Shown here piece after piece: positions 9,108 to 18,180 of a DNA stretch of 64,000 nt. Made by a program: the position numbers and the translations under genes. The notes beneath the pieces were generated by a model. The model ran no database searches, was not told where the DNA came from, and worked only from the letters and a program-made list of their open reading frames with translations. Source of the DNA: JASSUD01 sp031963415 (GTDB lineage Bacteria > Pseudomonadota > Gammaproteobacteria > Burkholderiales > Burkholderiaceae); NCBI GenBank assembly GCA_031963415.1, contig JASSUI010000001.1, forward strand, positions 2,728,001 through 2,792,000, read 5' to 3'. How positions within the stretch are numbered: position 1 is the first letter of the stretch; each line of letters begins with the position of its first letter.

Positions 9108-9899
9108 ATGACACGCAAATACACTTGGCTACCGAGCACGTTGATTTTTTTATTAACTACTCTCTCAACACCCCTTTTTGCTCACGCGCAAAATGTTGCT
9201 GTCGTTAACGGCGCTCCCATTCCTTCAACGCGCGCAAATGCGTTGTTAGAAGAATTTAGGCGTCAAGGTCAGCCTGATACACCAGAATTGCATTCGGCAG
9301 TACGTGAAGAGCTGATTAATCGAGAAATACTGATGCAAGAAGCAGCACGTCGTGGCCTACCCAATCGGCCAGAAATAAAAGCGCAGCTAGCGATTGCTCA
9401 GCAAAGCGTGGTGATTCGTGCATTAATTGAAGATTTTTGGCAGCAGAAACCCAGCGATGCCGAATTACGCGCTGCCTATTTGGCATTGACGCAAAAAATG
9501 GGAAATAAAGAATACCATTTGCATCACATTTTGTTAGATAACGAAGCCCAAGCGAAGGAGCTAATTAGCAAAATTAAAAATGGCGCAAGCTTTGAAGAAT
9601 TAGCCAAGCAATATTCAAAGGATCCAGGCTCTGCCAAAAACGGTGGTGACTTAGATTGGGCAGTACCCCAAACTTTTGTACCTGAATTTGCCCAAAGCGC
9701 AACGCGTTTGAAGCCCGGCCAAATAACGCAACAACCCGTACGTACTCAATTTGGTTGGCACATCATTCGTGTTGACAATACACGTGCTCTTAAAGCCCCG
9801 CCTTTTGAGCAAATCAAACCTCAGTTGACTCAACAAATACAACAAGAAAAATTACAAAATTTTATCGACAACTTGCGCGCTCATGCCAAAATTCAGTAA
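9108..9899 (+). CDS. Secreted parvulin-type peptidyl-prolyl isomerase
   Basis: A 263-residue exported foldase. A signal peptide (basic start, then a leucine-rich stretch, predicted cleavage after AHA) precedes a SurA/PrsA-like N-terminal helical region and a parvulin domain at about residues 133-235 (HLHHILLDNEAQAKELISKI, FEELAKQYSKDPGSAKNGGD, FGWHIIRVD). It would help fold outer-membrane or periplasmic proteins. The start has a strong AAGGAG Shine-Dalgarno. Confidence 0.94.
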   Translation: MTRKYTWLPSTLIFLLTTLSTPLFAHAQNVAVVNGAPIPSTRANALLEEFRRQGQPDTPELHSAVREELINREILMQEAARRGLPNRPEIKAQLAIAQQSVVIRALIEDFWQQKPSDAELRAAYLALTQKMGNKEYHLHHILLDNEAQAKELISKIKNGASFEELAKQYSKDPGSAKNGGDLDWAVPQTFVPEFAQSATRLKPGQITQQPVRTQFGWHIIRVDNTRALKAPPFEQIKPQLTQQIQQEKLQNFIDNLRAHAKIQ

Positions 9900-9950
9900 T
9901 CAGTTTCTTCTAGAGAAATATCGAATAAATAGCGAGCGGCGCGATAAATA

Positions 9951-9976
9951 ACGGCAACCTCTTTGCCGTATTTTTG
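9951..9976 (+). terminator. Intrinsic terminator of the parvulin gene
   Basis: Seven-base perfect arms (9951-9957 and 9963-9969) with a five-base loop, followed by ATTTTTG. It is 50 bases after the parvulin stop. Confidence 0.75.
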
Positions 9977-10313
9977 TACGATCAATTTCTTCTCTACCCA
10001 AACTGCTTGCGTTACTTTCACGAAAAAAGTAACGCAAGCCATCTTCGCTTTTCCATAAAACCGCCCTTTCCCGTTCAATCTAGCAGACTTTCACGGCACT
10101 GGTAGCCTATAACCAGATTTGTCATAAAGCCACCGCTACGAACTAGCCTTACACGTTGAACATCCTCTCACTTCCATTTGGGAGCAATCCAATTTATCTG
10201 ATGCTTTGATCATCCTCAAAATAATGCGGATTTACTAGACAACGCAAGGACAGCATGAGGTTGCTCAACATTTACTCGTTACCAGCCATTAATGGAGCTG
10301 GCAGTTCGCATCT
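9977..10313. other. Spacer with a perfect 14-bp hairpin
   Basis: No credible gene. A perfect 14-base inverted repeat (10005-10018 and 10026-10039, seven-base loop) stands 30 bases after the parvulin terminator. The rest is unstructured sequence leading to the dehydrogenase gene. A short minus-strand frame through the hairpin is not convincing. Confidence 0.6.
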
Positions 10314-11660
10314 ATGAATGTCATTGTGATTGGCGGTGGCATTGCCGGTGTGGCTACCGCATACTGGCTCCAGACAAGCGGACACCGCGTTTGCTTAATT
10401 GATCGTCATGCGACGGTGGCGCAAGAAGCCACTTTCGGTCATGGTGGCCTGCTATTCCCTACCCCACTAGATGCTGGCTTGCATCCAAGTAGCTTGTTGG
10501 ACTTGCCTAACAGGCGCCAAGGCTGGTTCAGCGGCTATCGTAAAAAATTGTTTGGTTCAGGCCTAAGCCTTGAAGAACAACAACGCATTCAGCAACAAAA
10601 TGAGCTGCGTTTAGAGCATTTTGCGACGCAGTATATGCGCATTAAACCAGCTGTTGATTTATCACGCGCAGCTTTGGCTGAAATTGAAGCGCGTCATGCA
10701 CTTGAATATGAGCAACGCACAGGCGTGCTGCATCTATTCCATTCTCCTCCTGATCTTAAATGTGGTCGCTTAGCGTTAGCGCTTTTAGCGCAACAGCAAT
10801 ATCCGCATCGTTTCTTAAACATGGATGAATGCCTCTCGCTAGAACCATCTCTATGCTCGGAGCCGTTTGCTGGCGGGGCCTTGTTGCCTAACGAGCGCAG
10901 CGCTAATTGCCCGCTCTTTACCAAGCAACTTAAACGCATTCTTGATGAGGCAGGGGCGAGATTATTGCTCGGGCGAGAAGTGATGCATTTGTGTATTGAT
11001 GACAGCCAAGTATTTGTAGAGTTTGCGCAGCGTGACTATGCGAGCGAGCATACCTCGGTCAAAAAGCCATCCACTGAAACTGAAACCATTTCAGCAGATG
11101 CAATTGTCATTGCAGCGGGCGCTGATAGTCCTGCATTATTCGCCCATGCTGGACTAAAGCTGCCTTTGCATACAGTACGCTGTCATGCGATGACTGCACC
11201 CATAGCCAACCAAGAAACGGCTCAGCAAATGACCGTGGTTGATCCGATACAGCAAATCACGATGACACGCTTGAATAACCACATTCGTATCGCTGGCGCA
11301 GCTATGCCTCAACCTTTACCTAAGGGCTCACCCAAACCCAATAAGCTACGTCAACATTTGTTAGAGAAGATAGAACAAACTACACAGAATTGGTTGCCAG
11401 GCTCGCTAAAGTTATCCGTTAGACGTAACTGGGATAATCGCCGCTTACTTTCTGAAGATGGTTTACCTATTGTAGGTGTGTCATCTAATCCGCGTTTATT
11501 CGTCAATATCGCTCATGGTCCAAGCGGTTGGGGCCTTGCTTGTGGTACGGCCAAGGTTGTGGCGGACATGATTAGTGGACATGCACCTGAGTTGGATGAA
11601 GCTACACTTGCAGCACTTTCACCGGCACGTTTTGAGCCTAGTGTTGAAGTGGAGAGTTAA
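10314..11660 (+). CDS. FAD-dependent D-amino-acid dehydrogenase-like oxidoreductase
   Basis: A 448-residue DAO/DadA-type flavoprotein. The N-terminal dinucleotide fold is VIVIGGGIAGVATAYWL with the acidic end of strand two in CLIDRH, and a GGLLFP loop follows. The C-terminal part has NWDNRRLLSEDGLPIVG and HGPSGWGLACGTAKVVADM, the second FAD-contact region typical of DadA. Members oxidise D-amino acids to keto acids at the inner membrane. It stands alone, without an adjacent racemase (alr is 27 kb away), so the substrate is not certain. Confidence 0.85.
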   Translation: MNVIVIGGGIAGVATAYWLQTSGHRVCLIDRHATVAQEATFGHGGLLFPTPLDAGLHPSSLLDLPNRRQGWFSGYRKKLFGSGLSLEEQQRIQQQNELRLEHFATQYMRIKPAVDLSRAALAEIEARHALEYEQRTGVLHLFHSPPDLKCGRLALALLAQQQYPHRFLNMDECLSLEPSLCSEPFAGGALLPNERSANCPLFTKQLKRILDEAGARLLLGREVMHLCIDDSQVFVEFAQRDYASEHTSVKKPSTETETISADAIVIAAGADSPALFAHAGLKLPLHTVRCHAMTAPIANQETAQQMTVVDPIQQITMTRLNNHIRIAGAAMPQPLPKGSPKPNKLRQHLLEKIEQTTQNWLPGSLKLSVRRNWDNRRLLSEDGLPIVGVSSNPRLFVNIAHGPSGWGLACGTAKVVADMISGHAPELDEATLAALSPARFEPSVEVES

Positions 11661-11748
11661 CCTTCAACGCTATATTGAGAAGCTTGCCTGATCTTTGCAG
11701 CGCTACAGCAATAATAGTAGTTTAACGATAATAGAGCATAACTTAAGA

Positions 11749-11844
11749 ACCTGTTTCACGTTTTCCTGGTAGGCTTGCGCCTTTATTGCCAGTACAACTA
11801 GTACGGCAAGGAAAGGCGAGTGCGTTAGAGAAAACTTAAACATC
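11749..11844. repeat. Imperfect palindromic spacer repeat, copy 2
   Basis: Begins ACCTGTTTCACGTTTTCC and ends with GAAAACTTAAACA. The loop repeats the CTAGTACGGCAAGG block seen in copy 1. Confidence 0.75.
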
Positions 11845-11847
11845 TTA

Positions 11848-11939
11848 AAAAACCTGTTTAGTCTTTTCCCTGTAATCATGCGCCAATGCAGACAGTACCA
11901 ACTGGCGCAAAGGTTCTAAGAAAAGCCTAAACAGGTTTT
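11848..11939. repeat. Imperfect palindromic spacer repeat, copy 3
   Basis: Immediately follows copy 2. Outer arms AAACCTGTTTAG and CTAAACAGGTTT pair well, and the loop has GCAGACAGTAC as in copy 1. The end of this copy abuts the start region of the next gene. Confidence 0.8.
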
Positions 11940-11954
11940 ATGCGGAGTTCTATT

Positions 11955-13541
11955 ATGGTTTCTCCATTAGTTTCATATACGCATGGTATGGCGTTACCGT
12001 TATATACCATAGCCCAGCTGCGTACACTTGAGAAAGCAGCGGCGCTTGCTTTACCCCCCTTTACGTTGATGACACGAGCAGGCGAAGCGGCTGCTTTTCT
12101 TCTTCAGCATCAGCTAGGAGGTATTCCGCCAGAAAAGCGCTATATTTGGCTAGCTGCAGGTCCAGGCAATAATGGGGGTGATGCACTTGCTACGGCAACC
12201 ATCCTACATCAGCAGGGCATGAAAGTTAAAGTTTGCATGCCGGTTGAAGTAAAGACCGATGATGCACGCCATGCGCTACAAGTAGCTCGTGCAGCCGGCG
12301 TTCCAATAGTGACTGACTTGCCAAGCGATGAGGAACTGGTGAGTTACAGGTGGGTTGTCGATGGATTATTTGGCATTGGGTTAACCCGCCCGCTCGACGG
12401 TATTTTTGCGCAAATAACCGAACGAATCCTGAGATGGAAAGAGCAAGGAGGAGCCGTATTAGCACTAGACATACCAAGCGGCTTAAATAGTGATACGGGC
12501 CAGGTTATTCCTCATAGCATAGCCATCAAGGCTACCTACACGATTACTTTTATTGGGGCCAAACCTGGCCTATATACAGGAAGTGGACGCGATTATGCTG
12601 GGGATGTTGCTATTGCGCCGCTGGAACTTGAAGCGGGAACCCCCTCTGCTGCCTCTGCTTTCACTACTTCAAAAATTTGGCTAAATGCCCCCGAACTTTT
12701 TACCCAACATTTACCAGAACGCTCTCATCTTGCTCATAAAGGAACCTTTGGCAGCCTAACAGTGATAGGGGGAGCCAATGGCTTATCCGGTGCTCCCATC
12801 CTGTCAGCTCGGGCTGCATTATTAGCAGGTACTGGCAAAGTCCAAGTGGCACTACTTAGCGAACACCCTTTTCCTTACGATCCACTTTACCCCGAGCTCA
12901 TGCTGCATCGCTTCATACCACGTGCAGCAGAAAATAAAAATAATGAGCCTCATATCAACGATACCAGCAGTGCATTTGTAATTGGCTGTGGCCTAGGGCA
13001 AAGCCAGCTAGCACAAACAGCGCTTGAAGAGATTCTCAGCACAGCAAAACCTCTGCTAATCGATGCTGATGGTCTTAATCTGATCGCCAAGCAGGCTCAT
13101 ATTGCGCAGACAGTTGCACAGCGTAACGGCACGACAGTCATCACCCCACATCCACTTGAAGCCGCACGACTGCTTGCCTGTGATGTGCAAACGATACAAA
13201 ACAATCGACTTGAAGCTGCGCGTGAGCTGACTCAAAAATTCTCGGCGATCACTATCCTTAAAGGAAGCGGCACAGTCATTGCCTCACCAGATGGATCAAT
13301 GGTCGTCAATCAAAGCGGCCATGCGGCGCTTGCTACGGGCGGTACCGGTGACGTGTTAAGTGGCTTAATCGGTGCGCTATTAGCACAGCGCATGCAACCC
13401 TTTGTAGCTGCCCTTACTGCTGTCTTTTTACATGGGCGAGCTGCTGAGTCTCTAGCAAGCGCAGCAGATGGGCCGAGCGGCCTCACTGCTAGCGAAATTG
13501 CCCCACGATATCGTCGGTTATTTAATCAACTGATTCGCTGA
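11955..13541 (+). CDS. nnr: Bifunctional NAD(P)HX epimerase / dehydratase
   Basis: About 528 residues in two domains that repair hydrated NAD(P)H. The N-terminal epimerase (YjeF_N) has GPGNNGGDAL and LALDIPSGLNSDTG; the C-terminal ADP-dependent dehydratase (YjeF_C, ribokinase-like) has GTFGSLTVIGGANGLSGAPILSA split across its start, VITPHPLEAARLL and the motif ATGGTGDVLSGLIGALLAQ with the catalytic aspartate. I set the start at the ATG preceded seven bases upstream by GGAG; an in-frame ATG 15 bases earlier lies inside the flanking palindrome. A third candidate start is MALPLYT. Confidence 0.93.
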   Translation: MVSPLVSYTHGMALPLYTIAQLRTLEKAAALALPPFTLMTRAGEAAAFLLQHQLGGIPPEKRYIWLAAGPGNNGGDALATATILHQQGMKVKVCMPVEVKTDDARHALQVARAAGVPIVTDLPSDEELVSYRWVVDGLFGIGLTRPLDGIFAQITERILRWKEQGGAVLALDIPSGLNSDTGQVIPHSIAIKATYTITFIGAKPGLYTGSGRDYAGDVAIAPLELEAGTPSAASAFTTSKIWLNAPELFTQHLPERSHLAHKGTFGSLTVIGGANGLSGAPILSARAALLAGTGKVQVALLSEHPFPYDPLYPELMLHRFIPRAAENKNNEPHINDTSSAFVIGCGLGQSQLAQTALEEILSTAKPLLIDADGLNLIAKQAHIAQTVAQRNGTTVITPHPLEAARLLACDVQTIQNNRLEAARELTQKFSAITILKGSGTVIASPDGSMVVNQSGHAALATGGTGDVLSGLIGALLAQRMQPFVAALTAVFLHGRAAESLASAADGPSGLTASEIAPRYRRLFNQLIR

Positions 13542-13644
13542 ATTTTCTGAAATGCGCGAATCATGGCTTATATGCGTTAACTATTCCCTTATACTTCAGG
13601 AACCTCTACATAACCCTAAAGGCTAAAGAATAAAAAACGACGTT

Positions 13645-13671
13645 CTGCCGTACTAATATTTAGCACGGCAG
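13645..13671 (+). terminator. Hairpin after nnr
   Basis: Perfect seven-base arms CTGCCGT/ACGGCAG with a 13-base loop about 100 bases after the nnr stop. There is no clear T-run, so terminator function is tentative. Confidence 0.4.
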
Positions 13672-13683
13672 GCCAATTCTAAG

Positions 13684-13776
13684 AATCCGTTTAGATTCTC
13701 CCTTGCGCTCTTGCACCCCCTTTACTGTATTGATAGTAAAGATACAAAGCTAACAGGGAGAGCCTAAGCAGGCTCT
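13684..13776. repeat. Imperfect palindromic spacer repeat, copy 4
   Basis: Outer arms around GTTTAGATTCTCCCT and AGGGAGAGCCTAAGC pair at 12 of 15 positions, with an inner TTTACT/AGTAAA stem. It is the most diverged of the four copies. The 318-base spacer between nnr and pgi otherwise holds only the CTGCCGT hairpin. Confidence 0.65.
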
Positions 13777-13859
13777 TAAGGCCTCTGCAAAGGTCCTTGA
13801 GCTTTTCTTATAACCCCTGTCTAACTATCTGTTTTATTTCTCTTCTTTTACAAAGGCTT

Positions 13860-15497
13860 ATGCCCCATCCAACTTCATTGCCTGCTTGGCTCGCACTAGA
13901 AGCTCACTATCGCATCATACGTAATCAGTCTATGCGTGACTGGTTTGCCTCTGACCATGATCAGTCGCCTACTCGCGCTCAGCGTTTTACTCTCGAAGGG
14001 GGCGGCATTACATTAGATTTTTCAAAAAACCGAATCACGGATCAAACGCTTCAACTATTGTTTCAGTTAGCCCGCGAAAGCGGTGTAGAAGAGCAGCGTG
14101 ACGCGATGTTTGCCGGCTCCAATGTGAATATCACCGAACAGTGTCCTGCTTTACACACAGCACTACGCGCTCGCAGCGCTGATGCCCCCTATGCCGACCA
14201 GATACAACAAGAACATAAAAAAATGGCCGCCTTTGCGCAACAAGTGCGCACTGGCCAATGGTTGGGCCATACGGGCAAGCCAATTCGACATATTGTGAAC
14301 TTAGGGATTGGTGGTTCTGATTTAGGCCCTAAGATGGTTTGCGAGGCACTCAAGCACTTGGGGCATGAGCAGCTCTCAATGCACTTTGTCACGAATGTAG
14401 ATGGCACTGATTTGCAACATGTACTGCAACAGATTGATCCAGAAACCACGCTCGTCATTATTGTTTCGAAAACTTTCACGACCCTCGAAACACTTACCAA
14501 CGCCCGTTCTATACGCGCATGGCTAATGGACAATGGTGTGCCTGAAATTAAATTGGTACAGCATTGTGTAGGAGTAACGGCTAATGCTGCACAGGCAATC
14601 CAGTTTGGCATCGCGCCAGAGAATGTGTTTGCTATGTGGGAATGGATAGGCGGACGTTATTCTTTATGGTCGGCAGTAGGACTTGCCATTATGCTATTAG
14701 TCGGCCCTGACCATTTTGATGCGTTATTAGCAGGGGCTCGGCTGATGGATGAGCACTTTTGCAGCGCACCTCTTGAGCGCAATCTACCTGTTGTTCTCGC
14801 TTTACTTGGTGTTTGGTATCGAAACTTTTTTAATTTTTCAACACAGTTGATCGCGCCTTATGCGCATGCATTGCGTCATTTGCCAGCTTACCTGCAGCAA
14901 CTTGAAATGGAGAGTAATGGCAAGTCTGTGAATACAGATGGCATGCATATCGACTATGCAACTGCGACTGTGCTGTGGGGCGAGCCTGGCACCAATGGAC
15001 AGCATGCGTTTTTTCAAATGCTGCATCAAGGTACAACCATTGTCCCGATTGACTTTATCGTAGCCTTAACCCCTGAGCATCAATACATTGACCACCACTT
15101 GAAATTACTCGCCAACTGCTTTGCACAAAGTGAAGCATTAATGCGTGGCCGTACTCAAGAAGAAGCAGCCCACTTAGCCGGAACAGAAAAAACAACGTTA
15201 ACGCCACATCTAATGTTTGCGGGGAATCGGCCATCCAACACCATTGTGCTCGATGCACTCACGCCAAGCTCATTGGGCGCCTTAATTGCGCTTTATGAAC
15301 ATAAAGTATTCGTGCAAGCCACTGTTTGGAATATCAATCCTTTCGATCAATGGGGAGTGGAACTTGGTAAAACATTGAGTAAAGATATTGAGAAAATGTT
15401 AACGACGCAAAGCGCCAGCGTCGTTAATCATGATTCATCAACCCGCGCGCTCATTGCACGAGCGCAGGTTAAATTAGCTGATTTCAATAAGCGTTAA
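13860..15497 (+). CDS. pgi: Glucose-6-phosphate isomerase
   Basis: About 545 residues; interconverts glucose-6-phosphate and fructose-6-phosphate in the cytoplasm. Family motifs are GIGGSDLGPKMV, the sugar-phosphate site SKTFTTLET, GGRYSLWSAVG, ESNGKSVNTDG with the catalytic histidine region LHQGTTIVPIDF, and the C-terminal FDQWGVELGK. The start MPHPTSLPAW is chosen over an upstream in-frame ATG because it is preceded by AAAGG and matches family length. It is convergent with ppiD. Confidence 0.97.
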   Translation: MPHPTSLPAWLALEAHYRIIRNQSMRDWFASDHDQSPTRAQRFTLEGGGITLDFSKNRITDQTLQLLFQLARESGVEEQRDAMFAGSNVNITEQCPALHTALRARSADAPYADQIQQEHKKMAAFAQQVRTGQWLGHTGKPIRHIVNLGIGGSDLGPKMVCEALKHLGHEQLSMHFVTNVDGTDLQHVLQQIDPETTLVIIVSKTFTTLETLTNARSIRAWLMDNGVPEIKLVQHCVGVTANAAQAIQFGIAPENVFAMWEWIGGRYSLWSAVGLAIMLLVGPDHFDALLAGARLMDEHFCSAPLERNLPVVLALLGVWYRNFFNFSTQLIAPYAHALRHLPAYLQQLEMESNGKSVNTDGMHIDYATATVLWGEPGTNGQHAFFQMLHQGTTIVPIDFIVALTPEHQYIDHHLKLLANCFAQSEALMRGRTQEEAAHLAGTEKTTLTPHLMFAGNRPSNTIVLDALTPSSLGALIALYEHKVFVQATVWNINPFDQWGVELGKTLSKDIEKMLTTQSASVVNHDSSTRALIARAQVKLADFNKR

Positions 15498-15509
15498 TGA
15501 GTACGCTTA

Positions 15510-15543
15510 ATGCAAAACAGGCCGCTCAACAATAACGGCCTGT
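15510..15543 (-). terminator. Intrinsic terminator between pgi and ppiD
   Basis: Perfect eight-base arms (15517-15524, 15536-15543) in the gap between convergent genes. The T-run lies on the minus-strand side (complement of the As at 15514-15517), so it mainly serves ppiD but may act both ways. Confidence 0.75.
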
Positions 15544-15567
15544 CTCTATCAATTAGATTTGTGATGA

Positions 15568-17502
15568 CTACTCATCTGCCTCTGCTGCAGGCACTTTGTA
15601 AACTTTAACTTTAGAACGTGCGCGCAATGACGCAAGATAGGCATTCATTTCGCTTTGTCCATTCATTTGTGCAAGCTGTTGCTGAGCAGAAATGAGTAGA
15701 TGCGGATCAACCTTAGGCGTATGCACTGAATTGATACGATAGATAGCGTATCCATCAAGACCTAGATCAACGCCAACATATTTCGGTGCTACTTTACCTT
15801 GGGTTTGTGCATTGAAATCTGCTTTAAAAATAGCTGCCATTGCAACAGGGGGCAACCCTTTCGCATTAGCGTGTGAGACCGTGGTAGGAGCAGAAAAACC
15901 TTCAGTTGTCTGTGTTTTCTGCAAAGCAGTAAGCTTATTTACCCCCCCCTGACGGGCTTGTGCTGCGGCCTGAATAGCGCTGACTTTAGCTTGCAATTGC
16001 TGCTTGACTAGATTAAGCGGCTGCACTGCTGCTGGCTGATACTTGATAACACGCGCAGCGACCAGCGTGTTATCACCTACTTCAATAGCCGGGGTATTGT
16101 GCTTATTCTCAAGGGCGTCCTCAGCAAATATCGCAGCTAAAAGCTTTGTTTGGCTCAGTGGATGGGTTGGCGGTAATGATGGATTGGGCTCGCGCTTAAC
16201 CGTTGCCGTTTGGATGGTCAACTTAAACTTGTCAGCCACCGCCTTTAAGCTATCAGCCTGTTCATAGACCAAGTTTGAGAACTGCTCAGCCTGCTCTGCA
16301 AATTGACGTATCACTTTTTGCTTCTGCAACGCAGCTGCAATAGTGGGTTTAACTTCATCAAATGGCCGATAGACAGCAGGTTTTATCTCTGTCACTTGAA
16401 TCAAGTGATAACCAAAGTCGGATTCAACGACGCTGCTTATTTCTTGTGGTTTGAGTTTAAAAGCCGCCGTTTCAAAAGCTTTCACCATCATATTCGGGCC
16501 GAAATAACCTAAATCCCCTCCTTTGCTTGCTGAGCCTGGATCTTGCGAATTTTCTCGCGCCAGTTGAGCAAATTGCTCTGGATTGGCATGTAAGCGCTCT
16601 CTCAATACTTGCGCCTTGTTGCGTGCCTCAGCGCGTTCAGTCGCACTAGCCTGAGCCGGTACTGACAGCAAAATATGCCGCGCGCGTATTTGTTTTTCAG
16701 TGCGATAAGCAGCAAGGTGATCTTGATAATACTCTTTCAGTTCGGCTTCAGTCGGCTCTATCGTTTTAGCAAGCGCCGCTGCGCTTAAGGTCACATATTG
16801 GATTTTCGCTGTTTCAGGCTTAGTAAATTCATTTGGATGCGCATCGTAATACTGTTGCAAGTCAGCATCATTTAATTGCACTTTATGGCGATAATCAGCT
16901 GCGCGTAGTACGAGTGACTGCACTTCGCGTTGTTGCTCAGACAGCGCTACCAGACGCTCAGCCAAGGCTTTAGGCATAAAAGCGCTCGCCTCAATGCTAT
17001 CGCTAATCTGCTCACTCGCGAGCATCGCACGCACACGATTATCAAATTGCTCTGGGGTGAGTCGCTGTGCCGCAAGAAAGCGCTGATATTTGTCTAAATC
17101 AATTTTTCCATCAGGTTTACGCAATTGCGCAATAGCGGGCATTTCAAAAATTGCTTTACGCACTGCGTTATCAGAAGCAGTCAAATGCTTACGTTGAATT
17201 TCATCACTCAACATATGCTGTTGAATCAAACTATCGAGCAGCGCTTGTCTAATCTCCGGTGTATCCATCGTTTTAGCATCAAATGCACTCCCGAGCATTT
17301 GACGAATACGCGCTAACCGATCATGCACAGCCACTTCGTATTCTTGCCGCGCAATCGGGCGTCCATTTACTTTGGCAACCGTTGCACGGTCATCAAAAAA
17401 ACCGCGCAATCCTTGCGCCCCAACCAACCCTAAGCTCGGCACAATAAACAGCGCGAGCAGAATTTGCATTAGACGTTTATGGTTACGAAAAAAATCAAGC
17501 AT
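15568..17502 (-). CDS. ppiD: PpiD-type periplasmic folding chaperone
   Basis: A 644-residue SurA_N-type foldase anchored by one N-terminal transmembrane helix (LMQILLALFIVPSLGLVGA, about residues 13-31), with the rest in the periplasm. A SurA-N helical domain (AKVNGRPIARQEYEVAVHD onward) is followed by a parvulin domain at about residues 270-375 (RARHILLSVPA, FAQLARENSQDPGSASKGGD, FGYHLIQVTE) and a C-terminal helical arm. It acts on proteins leaving the Sec translocon. Upstream on the same strand is tRNA-Val, matching the tRNA-ppiD neighbourhood of Burkholderia. Confidence 0.95.
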   Translation of the reverse strand: MLDFFRNHKRLMQILLALFIVPSLGLVGAQGLRGFFDDRATVAKVNGRPIARQEYEVAVHDRLARIRQMLGSAFDAKTMDTPEIRQALLDSLIQQHMLSDEIQRKHLTASDNAVRKAIFEMPAIAQLRKPDGKIDLDKYQRFLAAQRLTPEQFDNRVRAMLASEQISDSIEASAFMPKALAERLVALSEQQREVQSLVLRAADYRHKVQLNDADLQQYYDAHPNEFTKPETAKIQYVTLSAAALAKTIEPTEAELKEYYQDHLAAYRTEKQIRARHILLSVPAQASATERAEARNKAQVLRERLHANPEQFAQLARENSQDPGSASKGGDLGYFGPNMMVKAFETAAFKLKPQEISSVVESDFGYHLIQVTEIKPAVYRPFDEVKPTIAAALQKQKVIRQFAEQAEQFSNLVYEQADSLKAVADKFKLTIQTATVKREPNPSLPPTHPLSQTKLLAAIFAEDALENKHNTPAIEVGDNTLVAARVIKYQPAAVQPLNLVKQQLQAKVSAIQAAAQARQGGVNKLTALQKTQTTEGFSAPTTVSHANAKGLPPVAMAAIFKADFNAQTQGKVAPKYVGVDLGLDGYAIYRINSVHTPKVDPHLLISAQQQLAQMNGQSEMNAYLASLRARSKVKVYKVPAAEADE

Positions 17503-17928
17503 GCGAAAAGGTAAAAAAACTAATAAGTTGTTTAAAAAGCCGCTAAATAAACCTAGGAAGGCGCTGAATAAACGGAGAGCAAGATATGTGACGCGGACAG
17601 TGCATTAGTACCACAAGGAAGTCTCTCGGTTTATCCAGTGTTTCCCTAGCGGGTGGTGATTTCTTTATGTCGTAAAGATCTATTTTTAAGCGGGCTTATT
17701 TATACCATATTCATGCTCTCGCCATTTACTCAGGAAAGCCTGAATTCCAAATTAATGGGTAACACTGATAACAACACTTGGATAGCATTGCATGCTTGAA
17801 AAATCGGCAGCGCAGATAAGAGGCTAAATAATCTTTAATGGATATGCTAAGCGTATTAGCTAGAGAAAGACGTTAAACCGATTGTTTAAGTCTAATGACT
17901 GTCATTAACAGGAAGAGATAGGAATAGA
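17503..17928. other. 426-base spacer upstream of ppiD
   Basis: Lies between tRNA-Val and ppiD. I see no gene, tRNA or clear promoter in it. In Burkholderia a tRNA-Asp often stands here, but no cloverleaf is present. Confidence 0.5.
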
Positions 17929-18004
17929 TGGTGGGTGCTGAGAGGCTCGAACTCCCGACCTAAGCCTTGTAAGGGCTCCGCTCTACCAACTGAGCTAAGC
18001 ACCC
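17929..18004 (-). tRNA. tRNA-Val (UAC)
   Basis: A complete 76-base cloverleaf with encoded CCA. The acceptor stem GGGTGCT pairs with AGCACCC, the D-loop has TTAGCTCAGTTGGTAGAGC, the seven-base anticodon loop is CTTACAA (anticodon TAC), and the T-arm has GTTCGAGCC with one G-U pair. Confidence 0.96.
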
Positions 18005-18180
18005 TATTCCTAATGAATGCAAGCGATTAGATTTACGTAACTGATTTTACAATCAATCTTCGTAATTAATTTTTTAATCACTTCACAACAAGGCGCGAAT
18101 TCTACTGCATTTTTTTTCACATTGCTAGTACAAGTCTGCTTACGTATTGATAAAAACTGATTTTTAAAAGAAAGCATTGC

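Noticed and set aside
9893..10078. 61-residue minus-strand frame after the parvulin gene
   Set aside because: It spans an intrinsic terminator and a perfect hairpin, which explain the sequence better than coding.
14189..14611. 140-residue frame antisense to pgi
   Set aside because: Shadow of a conserved gene, cysteine/serine-rich with no family character.
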